The notes below the pieces were generated by a model. It saw nothing but the letters and a program-made list of their open reading frames with translations, ran no database searches and had not been told where the DNA came from. Made by a program: the position numbers and the translations under genes. Below, piece by piece: positions 1-5,105 of a DNA stretch of 5,105 nucleotides (positions are counted from its first letter, which is position 1; the number at the start of each line of letters is the position of its first letter). Where the stretch lies: positions 1 through 5,105 of the forward strand of contig DNNV01000364.1 of the NCBI GenBank assembly GCA_003497505.1, written 5' to 3'. Source of the DNA: Clostridiales bacterium. Its GTDB lineage: Bacteria > Bacillota > Clostridia > Tissierellales > Sedimentibacteraceae.

Positions 1-888
1 TTCTTCTTTGCTTTCAAATAATGGCTCAAGTTCTTTTTTTCGATAATTAATGGAAGAACTTTTTAGAGTATTTTCCATTTTGTCATAAAATTCATTAAAG
101 TTTATTGCGGCACACTCATATGCCATTAATGCTGCACCAATGGCAACATAGTAGTTTGCATCCTCGGGGCATACTGAGCTTTTATCATCTAAATTAAGGG
201 TTTCTTTAAATCTTTCTCTTAGTTCCGATAAGAAAAATAAGGGACCTCCCAAAAATGCAACATTTCCTTTAATTGGTCTGCCCTGAGCTAATCCACTGAT
301 TGTTTGATTTACCACCGCCTGAAAAATTGAGGCTGCAATATCTTCCTTTCTTGCGCCTTCATTCAAAAGAGGTTGAATGTCGGATTTCGCAAAAACTCCG
401 CATCGTGAAGCAATAGGATAAATGATGCTGTGATTTTTGGACAGCTCATTTAACCCTGCAGCATCTGTTTTCATCAGAACAGCCATTTGATCTATGAAGG
501 CTCCCGTACCTCCGGCACATGAACCGTTCATACGCTGTTCAAGATTTCCCGAAAGGTATGTTATTTTTGCATCCTCTCCGCCTAGCTCAATGACAACGTC
601 TGTATAAGGAATGTATTTTTCTATTGCGCAAGTGGATGCTGTGACTTCCTGAACAAAATCTATTCCTAAATATTTAGATACATCAATAGCACCTGAGCCT
701 GTAACACTGATTTTTACAAATCGGTTCCTAAGCTTTTCGGATGAGTTTTTAATAATCTCTCTTACGGTATTGCGTATATCTGAATAATGTCTTTCATACT
801 GTTTATGAATTAAATTTCCTTTATCGTCTATTACAGCTATTTTTACTGTAGTAGACCCTATATCAAGTCCTACCAAGTAACTTTGCAT
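1..888 (-). CDS. Acyl-CoA dehydratase activase (BcrAD/BadFG/HgdC-type ATPase), N-terminal part, runs off left edge
   Basis: The 296 visible codons have no stop and continue past position 1. The protein is an actin-fold (ASKHA) ATPase of the activase family, whose characterised members use ATP to push an electron into (R)-2-hydroxyacyl-CoA dehydratases or benzoyl-CoA reductases in the cytoplasm. Visible motifs: phosphate-binding DIGSTTVK (9-16), TGSG (63-66), ELGGEDAKI (101-109), NGSCAGGTGAF (121-131), SRCGVFAKSD (161-170) and FLGGP (212-216). Cys124 and Cys163 sit where the family places the two ligands of the [4Fe-4S] cluster that bridges the dimer. Single-domain activases (about 260 aa) end near residue 256 here. 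This frame instead continues through a charged linker ending in LEPLFES (about 286-292), which, from memory, resembles the linker in large (about 1,400 aa) proteins with a second activase domain and DUF2229. Start: ATG at 888 follows GGGGGA with 4-nt spacing. An in-frame ATG at 900 lacks a ribosome binding site, and a TAG at 904-906 closes the frame upstream. The family is very likely; the full length and substrate are inferred. Confidence 0.9.
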   Translation of the reverse strand, partial: MQSYLVGLDIGSTTVKIAVIDDKGNLIHKQYERHYSDIRNTVREIIKNSSEKLRNRFVKISVTGSGAIDVSKYLGIDFVQEVTASTCAIEKYIPYTDVVIELGGEDAKITYLSGNLEQRMNGSCAGGTGAFIDQMAVLMKTDAAGLNELSKNHSIIYPIASRCGVFAKSDIQPLLNEGARKEDIAASIFQAVVNQTISGLAQGRPIKGNVAFLGGPLFFLSELRERFKETLNLDDKSSVCPEDANYYVAIGAALMAYECAAINFNEFYDKMENTLKSSSINYRKKELEPLFESKEE

Positions 889-913
889 TTTGTCCCCCAT
901 CGCCTATCGGCAC
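863..913 (-). other. Possible 16-codon leader ORF overlapping the activase start
   Basis: On the minus strand a good AGGAGA (926-921) stands 7 nt before a GTG (913-911), but neither activase start is within range of it. From the GTG a short frame reads MPIGDGGQNAKLLGRT and stops at TGA (865-863), 23 nt inside the activase gene in another frame. It could be a leader peptide coupled to activase translation. The AGGAGA could equally be chance, or the true site could act through leader folding. The peptide resembles nothing I know. Confidence 0.15.
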
Positions 914-957
914 TGAATATTCTCCTAAATAAAGATATCATTAATGTAATTATCGAT

Positions 958-985
958 ATTATATCACTTTAATCCTTAAAATCAA
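958..985 (-). promoter_or_regulatory. Predicted sigma-A promoter of the activase gene (extended -10)
   Basis: Reading the minus strand, TTGATT (985-980, 4 of 6 to the -35 consensus) is followed after 16 bp by a perfect TATAAT (963-958). A TG one base upstream makes it an extended -10 (TGATATAAT). The start of transcription would fall near 951, giving a leader of about 63 nt before the ATG at 888. A self-complementary TATCGATA (951-958) spans the -10/start-site boundary. This is the best promoter-like sequence in the window. Confidence 0.65.
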
Positions 986-992
986 CTTAAAT

Positions 993-1006
993 AACTATGA
1001 ATAGTT
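993..1006. promoter_or_regulatory. 14-bp inverted repeat, candidate operator between the divergent promoters
   Basis: AACTAT-GA-ATAGTT is a perfect 6+6 bp dyad with a 2-bp centre. Its centre lies about 48 bp upstream of the predicted activase start site, next to the -35 hexamer (980-985), a usual position for an activator. As a DNA site it could serve either gene. The region is AT-rich, so chance is possible, and no specific regulator is recognised. Confidence 0.3.
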
Positions 1007-1103
1007 TGATTATTAAAGTAATTTTTAAAATGAAACAGAAATGTTCGGCGAAATATTAATATATAGTAAATAAGTACTAATATTAAAAAGAAATATGAAT
1101 TTA

Positions 1104-1132
1104 TTCTCAAGCAAGACAATAATATATATTAA
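1104..1132 (+). promoter_or_regulatory. Weak candidate promoter for the liv operon
   Basis: TTCTCA (1104-1109, 4 of 6) and TATTAA (1127-1132, 4 of 6) are 17 bp apart, which would start transcription near 1139, about 50 nt before livJ. An alternative -10, TATATT (1125-1130, 5 of 6), lies at a short 15-bp spacing. No hexamer pair here is close to consensus, so the real promoter may lie elsewhere in 1010-1170 or need an activator. Confidence 0.25.
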
Positions 1133-1136
1133 CATT

Positions 1137-1154
1137 AAACGTTTGCGGACAAAC
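1137..1154 (+). promoter_or_regulatory. Palindrome and small hairpin near the start of the liv transcript
   Basis: AAACGTTT (1137-1144) is an 8-bp palindrome. It overlaps a second dyad, GTTTG-CGGA-CAAAC (1141-1154), a 5-bp stem with a 4-nt loop. Together they sit at about the predicted liv start site, where a repressor or an RNA structure could act. The AANCGNTT core is like a CcpA cre site, but the flanks fit poorly (about four mismatches to TGWAANCGNTNWCA over 1134-1147). The regulator is unknown. Confidence 0.3.
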
Positions 1155-1179
1155 TGAGATAGTGAAATAATTATTGAAC

Positions 1180-1185
1180 AGGAGG
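1180..1185 (+). promoter_or_regulatory. livJ ribosome binding site
   Basis: A perfect AGGAGG lies 5 nt before the ATG at 1191. This and the lipoprotein signal that follows fix the livJ start. Confidence 0.9.
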
Positions 1186-1190
1186 GCGTT

Positions 1191-2357
1191 ATGAAAAAAA
1201 ATGCAGCATGTATAGTAAGCATATTATTGGTTTTTACAATGTTGCTCTCGGCTTGCGGAGGTACTAGTACATCTGCGTCGTCAGGCAATACAATAAAAAT
1301 AGGATGGATAGGGTCTTTGACAGGAGACCAGGCCGTTTGGGGAACATGTGAGAGCAATACCTTAAAGATGTTGATTGAAGAGCTCAATGCCAATGGAGGG
1401 CTTTTAGGAAAACAAGTTGAAGGCATTTATTATGACACAAAGGGTGATGCAGCTGAGGCAGTTAATGCTGTAAAGAGGTTAATTACGCAGGATGGCGTGG
1501 CTGCAATTATAGGGCCTAATGCGAGCGGCCAGGCAATATCAATTTCAGCTGTTCTTGAACAGTACAAAATCCCCGATATAGCTACGGTTGCAACAAATCC
1601 AAAAGTTACGGTCGGTGATGACGGAAATGTAAAACCATATAACTTCAGGGTATGCTTCATTGACCCATATCAGGGAGCAGTGGCAGCAGGTTATGCTTAT
1701 GACAGATTGGGATTGAAAAATGCGGCTGTATTATATGATGTAGCAAGCGACTACTCACAGGGATTCACAGAATTCTTTGAAAAAACCTTTACTGAAAAAG
1801 GCGGTAAGATAGTTGCAAAAGAAGGTTTTAAAGAAGGAGATGTCGATTTCAGACCACAGCTGAGCAAAATTAAAGAATCAAATCCTGACATAATACTAAT
1901 GCCTTACTATTATAAGGAAGTGGCACTGAGCGCTAACCAGGCAAGAGAGCTTGGAATTGATGCAACGTTAATTGGCGGTGACGGATGGCCTTCGGAACAG
2001 TTGATGGAAATGGCAGCTGATGCCATTGAAGGAAGCTACATTGTAAACCACCTTGATTTCAATGATCCTGAGGTTAAACCGCTGCAGGATGCATACAAGG
2101 CAAAATACAATCTTCCGATGGAACTGAATGGGTACATGGCACATGATGCATTTAAGCTTCTTGAAGCGGCAATCAAGGATGCTAATTCCACAGATCCTGT
2201 AAAAATAACAGAATCCTTGGTAAAGGTTACGGTTGAAGGAGTAACAGGCACTATCAAAATTGGTGAGGAAGACCATAATCCTGTAGGAAAACAAGCTGCA
2301 ATAGTTAAAATTGAAGATGCAAATTATATATTCCAAGAAAAATATGGCTTGCAATAA
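1191..2357 (+). CDS. livJ: Branched-chain amino acid ABC transporter substrate-binding lipoprotein
   Basis: Extracellular binding protein of a LIV/HAAT-family importer, 388 aa, a normal family length. Residues 1-21 are a lipoprotein signal peptide (MKK, hydrophobic core 8-19). The lipobox LSAC has Cys22 as the lipidated residue, so the mature protein would be anchored to the outer face of the membrane. A short Ser/Thr/Gly linker (25-33) leads to a type I periplasmic-binding fold (Peripla_BP_6) over about 35-385. Typical landmarks are IKIGWIGSLTG (35-45), ELNANGGLLGK (64-74), IIGPNASGQA (106-115), RVCFIDPYQG (153-162), the YDVASDYSQGF hinge-side segment (182-192) and GGDGW (262-266). By family analogy, Ser112, Thr132, Tyr188 and Asp264 are candidate ligand contacts. 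It is the first gene of the operon and is separated from livH by a 60-bp gap with a hairpin. The ligand is inferred: leucine, isoleucine and valine are most likely, but close relatives bind other amino acids, amides or small acids. Confidence 0.93.
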   Translation: MKKNAACIVSILLVFTMLLSACGGTSTSASSGNTIKIGWIGSLTGDQAVWGTCESNTLKMLIEELNANGGLLGKQVEGIYYDTKGDAAEAVNAVKRLITQDGVAAIIGPNASGQAISISAVLEQYKIPDIATVATNPKVTVGDDGNVKPYNFRVCFIDPYQGAVAAGYAYDRLGLKNAAVLYDVASDYSQGFTEFFEKTFTEKGGKIVAKEGFKEGDVDFRPQLSKIKESNPDIILMPYYYKEVALSANQARELGIDATLIGGDGWPSEQLMEMAADAIEGSYIVNHLDFNDPEVKPLQDAYKAKYNLPMELNGYMAHDAFKLLEAAIKDANSTDPVKITESLVKVTVEGVTGTIKIGEEDHNPVGKQAAIVKIEDANYIFQEKYGLQ

Positions 2358-2371
2358 ATATATGACAGGTT

Positions 2372-2396
2372 TTAAGGCGGGCTGAGCCCGCCTTGA
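2372..2396 (+). terminator. GC-rich hairpin between livJ and livH; attenuator or mRNA 3'-end stabiliser
   Basis: A perfect 9-bp stem, AAGGCGGGC (2374-2382) with GCCCGCCTT (2386-2394), closes a TGA loop. A G-U and an A-U pair can extend it to 2372-2396. The downstream bases (GATTTCTAACC) are not a strong U-tract, so full intrinsic termination is unlikely. Placed 14 nt after the livJ stop and 21 nt before livH, it fits the known habit of binding-protein operons of making more binding protein than permease, by partial termination or by blocking 3' decay. That role is an inference. Confidence 0.7.
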
Positions 2397-2417
2397 TTTC
2401 TAACCGGAGGAGGCAAT

Positions 2418-3299
2418 ATGAGCGCATTTTTGCAACAGGTTGTAAACGGACTGTCCATAGGCAGCGTCTATGCTCTGATGGCAGTCGGATATTCTCTTGT
2501 ATACAGTATAATGAACTTTTCAAATTTTGCCCATGGCGGTGTCATAATGATTGGGGCATATATAGGATATTTTTGTCTTACATTTTTGAAGGTACCGTTT
2601 TTTGCAGCATTTATATTATCTGCCCTGGGCTCGGGACTTTTGGCGGTAACTATGGAAAGAATTGTATACAGACCCTTGAGAAAAAGAAATGCACCATTTC
2701 TTTATTTTATTATATCTGCCATGGGAGCATCAATATTTTTAGAAAATCTGGTGATAGCTTCTCCAATAGGGCCAACATTCAGATCTTATCCCCCTATTTT
2801 TTCCACGGAGCCTATAATGCTCGGAAATATTGCTTTGGGAAGAATAGATTTATTGATGTTTATAATATCGGCATTGAGTTTGATGGCATTGGTGTACATA
2901 ATAGAAAAAACTAAAATAGGACTTTCCATCAGAGCAACTTCTTACAGCATCAAGGGAAGTACATTGATGGGAGTCAATGTTGACGTAGTTATTTTTATAA
3001 TTTTTGCATTAGGCGGTTTGCTGGCAGGGCTAGCGGGAATGTTTTTCGGCATGAAATACACCGTATATCCACAAATAGGAAACATAACCACAAAGTCATT
3101 TGTTGCAGCAGTTTTCGGCGGTTTGGGCAGCCTGCCCGGAGCAGTTATAGGTTCTGTTTTGCTTGGGTTGATTGAAACTATGACTTCCGGAATTTTGTCT
3201 TCGCAATACAGAGACTTAATTGTATTTGTACTGTTAATTGGAGTGCTGGTTTTCAAACCAACAGGATTAATGGGTAAATCTACGGAAGACAAGGCATAG
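2418..3299 (+). CDS. livH: Branched-chain amino acid ABC transporter permease LivH
   Basis: Integral membrane subunit, 293 aa, usual LivH length (BPD_transp_2 family). It pairs with LivM to form the channel. The N-terminus carries the LivH hallmark GLSIGSVYALMAVGYSLVY (11-29), followed by NFSNFAHGGVIMIGAY (33-48). Hydrophobic segments lie at about 9-30, 38-56, 60-77, 92-115, 140-162, 188-212, 226-252 and 265-280, consistent with eight helices. The cytoplasmic loop that should meet the ATPases is KIGLSIRATS...TLMGVN (166-187). The C-terminal half has FALGGLLAGLAG (196-207) and the conserved FGGLGSLPGAVIG (233-245), ending PTGLMGK. The acidic residue often found in the coupling loop is replaced (Ser177). 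The start is set by GGAGGAGG (2406-2413) 4 nt before the ATG. The stop codon overlaps the livM ribosome binding site. Confidence 0.94.
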   Translation: MSAFLQQVVNGLSIGSVYALMAVGYSLVYSIMNFSNFAHGGVIMIGAYIGYFCLTFLKVPFFAAFILSALGSGLLAVTMERIVYRPLRKRNAPFLYFIISAMGASIFLENLVIASPIGPTFRSYPPIFSTEPIMLGNIALGRIDLLMFIISALSLMALVYIIEKTKIGLSIRATSYSIKGSTLMGVNVDVVIFIIFALGGLLAGLAGMFFGMKYTVYPQIGNITTKSFVAAVFGGLGSLPGAVIGSVLLGLIETMTSGILSSQYRDLIVFVLLIGVLVFKPTGLMGKSTEDKA

Positions 3300-3308
3300 G
3301 AGGTAATT

Positions 3309-4196
3309 ATGAGCTGGGATTATGTATCAGGTATATTAATATTATCAGGCATAAATTTGATGACTGTCCTCGGTTTGTCCTTGTTGACAGGATTTACAGG
3401 GATGTTTTCTTTCGGACATGCGGGATTTATGGCAATAGGAGCCTATGCGGCTGCTACCATGACCATGAAGTTCGGCATGCCGTTTTTTGCCGCATTGCTT
3501 ATAGGCGGAATTGCATCCATGATTGTAAGCCTGCTCATTGGAAAGCTTACATTAAATTTAAAGGGAGATTATTTCTGTATAGCAACTCTGGGATTTGGCG
3601 AAGCAACAAGGCTGATACTGGACAATGTGCAGTATTTCGGAGGTGCAAGAGGCCTTTCAAGCATTCCGACAGTGGGGACAACAACTTTGCCTAATGTTAT
3701 AATCATAAATATTGTAGCTGTATTTGTGCTGGTTTGTATAATCAAATCAAGGCACGGAAGAAATATGGTTGCTATCAGGGAAGAGGAACTGGCGGCACAG
3801 ACAATAGGAATAGATGTTTTTAAATATAAGATGATTGCTCTTGCCATAAGCGCACTGTATGCAGGCATATCAGGAGGAATGATGGCACACTATCTGGGTT
3901 ACATTCAGCCTGTTATGTTTAAATTGGTCAAATCAACAGAGCTTACCATAATAGTAATATTCGGAGGACTGGGAAGTGTATCGGGAAGTGTAATAGGCAC
4001 AATACTTCTGACGTTCCTTCCAGAGATATTAAGGAGCTTCTACAATTGGAGACTTGTAATTTACGGAGCTGCGGTAATATTGATAATGATTACCAGGCCG
4101 CAGGGATTAATGGGCGGCAAGGAGATAAGCCTGAAGCCTGTTATTAGATTTATTAAGGGCAGAACAGATAAAGCAAAAGAGGAGGTAAAGTCATGA
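3309..4196 (+). CDS. livM: Branched-chain amino acid ABC transporter permease LivM
   Basis: Second channel subunit, 295 aa, shorter than the E. coli protein (about 425 aa) but in the usual range for Gram-positive bacteria. Family signatures: [24 protein letters not shown] (23-46), [13 protein letters not shown] (86-98), and the coupling-loop sequence [20 protein letters not shown] (150-169), with the acidic residues and paired alanines expected of LivM. Then come [14 protein letters not shown] (186-199) and [14 protein letters not shown] (217-230), ending in [10 protein letters not shown]. Eight hydrophobic stretches can be seen, the first at about 8-27 and the last at 248-262. The basic and acidic tail (280-295) should be cytoplasmic. 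AGGAGG (3298-3303) overlaps the livH stop codon and sits 5 nt before the ATG; the gap to livH is 9 bp. The TGA stop overlaps the livG start as ATGA, indicating translational coupling. Confidence 0.95.
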   Translation: MSWDYVSGILILSGINLMTVLGLSLLTGFTGMFSFGHAGFMAIGAYAAATMTMKFGMPFFAALLIGGIASMIVSLLIGKLTLNLKGDYFCIATLGFGEATRLILDNVQYFGGARGLSSIPTVGTTTLPNVIIINIVAVFVLVCIIKSRHGRNMVAIREEELAAQTIGIDVFKYKMIALAISALYAGISGGMMAHYLGYIQPVMFKLVKSTELTIIVIFGGLGSVSGSVIGTILLTFLPEILRSFYNWRLVIYGAAVILIMITRPQGLMGGKEISLKPVIRFIKGRTDKAKEEVKS

Positions 4197-4981
4197 GTGT
4201 ACTTTCTCTTAAAAATGTCACAAAAAGATTCGGAGGACTCACGGCGGTAGACAATGTGAGCTTTGATATTGAGCAAGGAGAAATTTTCGGACTAATAGGT
4301 CCCAACGGTGCGGGTAAGACAACCATATTTAATTTAATTACTTCCATATACAGTATTACGGAAGGTCAAGTATATTTTTGTGACCAAAAGCTCGAAAGGC
4401 TGAAGCCTTTTGAAATTGCCAATATGGGAATTACAAGAACCTTTCAGAATATAAGACTTTTTAAAAAACTTACGGCATACGACAATGTGCTGACAGCCTG
4501 CCATAAGTCCGCGGATTACAGCATTTTCAGTTCGATTATAAGGTGGTTTGGAAAATTTAAAATTCAAGAAAAAAATTTAAATAAAAAAACAGATGAATTG
4601 TTGAAGCTAATGGGGCTTTGGGAGTATAGGGACATAGTGGCGTCAAACCTGCCGTATGGCCTTCAGAGAAAGCTTGAAATTGCCAGAGCACTTGCTTTAG
4701 ATCCGAAGCTTCTGCTTCTGGATGAACCGGCTGCAGGCATGAATCCCGAGGAAACTATGCAGCTCATGGAGCTGATACGGGAAATAAGAGAAAAATTTGA
4801 TTTAACTGTATTGATTATAGAACACCATATGGATTTAATAATGGGTGTATGCGACAGAATATTTGTGCTTAATTTTGGTATTCCACTTGCCCTCGGAACT
4901 CCAAAAGAAATACAGGAAGACAAGAAGGTTATAGAAGCTTATTTAGGAAAAGAGGAGAAAAACTATGCTGAGTGTCAATAA
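4193..4981 (+). CDS. livG: Branched-chain amino acid ABC transporter ATP-binding protein LivG
   Basis: Cytoplasmic ATPase subunit, 262 aa, usual LivG length, that pairs with LivF to power LivHM. In order: aromatic A-loop Phe13 in KRFGGL, Walker A GPNGAGKT (36-43), Q-loop Gln85 in [13 protein letters not shown] signature [15 protein letters not shown] (153-167, the LivG-type variant of LSGGQ), Walker B LLLLDEP (173-179) with Glu178 as the likely catalytic base, D-loop AGMNPEE (181-187) and switch His211 in IIEHHMD. All key residues are present. The insert between Q-loop and signature (about 103-135) is Lys- and Phe-rich and is the usual LivG feature separating it from LivF. AGGAGG (4180-4185) lies 7 nt before the ATG. 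The gene overlaps livM by 4 bp and livF by 17 bp. The C-terminal BCA_ABC_TP_C-like tail (about 234-252, GTPKEI...VIEAYLG) is typical. Confidence 0.96.
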   Translation: MSVLSLKNVTKRFGGLTAVDNVSFDIEQGEIFGLIGPNGAGKTTIFNLITSIYSITEGQVYFCDQKLERLKPFEIANMGITRTFQNIRLFKKLTAYDNVLTACHKSADYSIFSSIIRWFGKFKIQEKNLNKKTDELLKLMGLWEYRDIVASNLPYGLQRKLEIARALALDPKLLLLDEPAAGMNPEETMQLMELIREIREKFDLTVLIIEHHMDLIMGVCDRIFVLNFGIPLALGTPKEIQEDKKVIEAYLGKEEKNYAECQ

Positions 4982-5105
4982 TTTAAATGTTTATTACGGC
5001 GGCATCCATGCTCTGAAGGGAGTATCATTAAATGTTGAACAAGGGCAGATAGTTTCTATAATAGGTTCAAACGGAGCAGGGAAATCCACATTGATAAATT
5101 CAATA
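4965..5105 (+). CDS. livF: Branched-chain amino acid ABC transporter ATP-binding protein LivF, N-terminal part, cut by right edge
   Basis: The first 47 codons of the second ATPase subunit are present and the frame is open at the window end. The sequence starts [19 protein letters not shown], the characteristic LivF opening, with A-loop Tyr11 before [11 protein letters not shown], and reaches Walker A GSNGAGKS (34-41) just before the edge. AGGAG (4953-4957) lies 7 nt before the ATG. The start falls inside the last 17 bp of livG, so translation is probably coupled. A full-length LivF would be about 235 aa; the signature and Walker B motifs lie beyond the window. Confidence 0.93.
   Translation, partial: MLSVNNLNVYYGGIHALKGVSLNVEQGQIVSIIGSNGAGKSTLINSI

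Larger units (their letters stand above)
889..1190. other. Divergent AT-rich intergenic region between the activase gene and livJ
   Basis: About 300 bp without a credible gene. From left to right it holds the activase leader, the activase promoter (958-985), a 14-bp dyad (993-1006), a short ATTTT-T-AAAAT dyad (1021-1031), very AT-rich sequence with repeated TAATATTA-like words (1052-1085), a weak candidate promoter for livJ (1104-1132), a palindrome and hairpin (1137-1154), and the livJ ribosome binding site (1180-1185). I see no T-box, known riboswitch or intrinsic terminator. A minus-strand open frame crossing 1025-1426 is mostly antisense to livJ and is not supported as a gene. Confidence 0.7.

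Noticed and set aside
886..900. ATG at 898-900 as the activase start
   Set aside because: It is in frame and possible, but the nearest good ribosome site is 20 nt away. The ATG at 888 has GGGGGA at short spacing and gives the usual family N-terminus (MQSYLVGLDIGS).
902..1031. CodY-like boxes (CTGAATATT at 912-920; ATTTT-T-AAAAT at 1021-1031)
   Set aside because: CodY regulation of branched-chain transporters made this worth checking. The first matches only one half-site of AATTTTCWGAAAATT, and the second has a 1-bp rather than 3-bp centre. Both have too many mismatches.
1134..1147. CcpA cre site
   Set aside because: Only the AANCGNT core fits. About four of the 14 positions mismatch at the flanks, so it is recorded as a palindrome only.
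1143..1171. TTGCGG with AATAAT at 17 bp as the liv promoter
   Set aside because: It would start transcription at about 1178, leaving almost no leader before the ribosome binding site at 1180, and the -35 matches only 3 of 6.
1025..1426. 133-codon minus-strand open frame spanning the intergenic region and the start of livJ
   Set aside because: It is mostly antisense to livJ, its N-terminal half mirrors livJ codons, it has no ribosome binding site or recognisable domain, and its C-terminal part simply translates AT-rich spacer.
1968..2354. Long minus-strand open frame opposite the end of livJ
   Set aside because: It is an antisense shadow of livJ codons, with an odd Cys/Phe-rich composition and no independent start signals.
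2393..2914. 173-codon plus-strand frame overlapping livH
   Set aside because: It lies in another frame of the clearly genuine livH. The product is rich in Cys, Tyr and Ile with no membrane or domain logic, and the livH frame has the ribosome site and family motifs.
1..5105. Defence system, mobile element, CRISPR array, tRNA or rRNA
   Set aside because: No repeats, transposase, spacer arrays or structural RNA signatures are visible. All long coding frames are accounted for by the activase and the liv operon.

Overview
The window looks like chromosomal DNA of an anaerobic, low-GC Gram-positive bacterium, most likely a member of the Clostridia. The evidence is AT-rich sequence with frequent AGA and ATA codons, strong AGGAGG ribosome binding sites, a lipoprotein-type solute-binding protein, and an iron-sulfur (R)-2-hydroxyacyl-CoA dehydratase activase homologue, a family found mainly in strict anaerobes. 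Genus and species cannot be named from this sequence.

Layout: (1) positions 1-888, minus strand, hold the N-terminal 296 codons of a BcrA/BadF/HgdC-type ATPase (acyl-CoA dehydratase activase). The gene runs off the left edge and is probably the start of a much larger multidomain protein. (2) Positions 889-1190 are a very AT-rich divergent intergenic region. It holds a convincing extended -10 promoter for the activase, a 14-bp dyad just upstream of it, and a palindrome plus small hairpin near the start of the rightward operon. (3) Positions 1191-5105, plus strand, are a branched-chain amino acid type (LIV/HAAT family) ABC transporter operon in the order livJ, livH, livM, livG, livF. livF is cut off by the right edge after 47 codons.

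How the genes work together: LivJ, a membrane-anchored binding lipoprotein, captures the substrate outside the cell. LivH and LivM form the membrane channel, and the ATPases LivG and LivF drive import. livH to livF are tightly packed: a 9-bp gap, then a 4-bp ATGA overlap, then a 17-bp overlap. livJ is separated from them by 60 bp containing a perfect GC-rich hairpin without a good U-tract, which probably protects the livJ message or lets only part of transcription continue. The divergent activase suggests, but does not prove, a link between amino acid uptake and reductive amino acid fermentation or another acyl-CoA dehydration pathway.

I see no phage, insertion sequence, CRISPR, tRNA or rRNA. 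The transporter is a well-known type. The least understood parts are the activase-like protein, whose large-form relatives have no settled function, and the regulatory layout of the divergent intergenic region.
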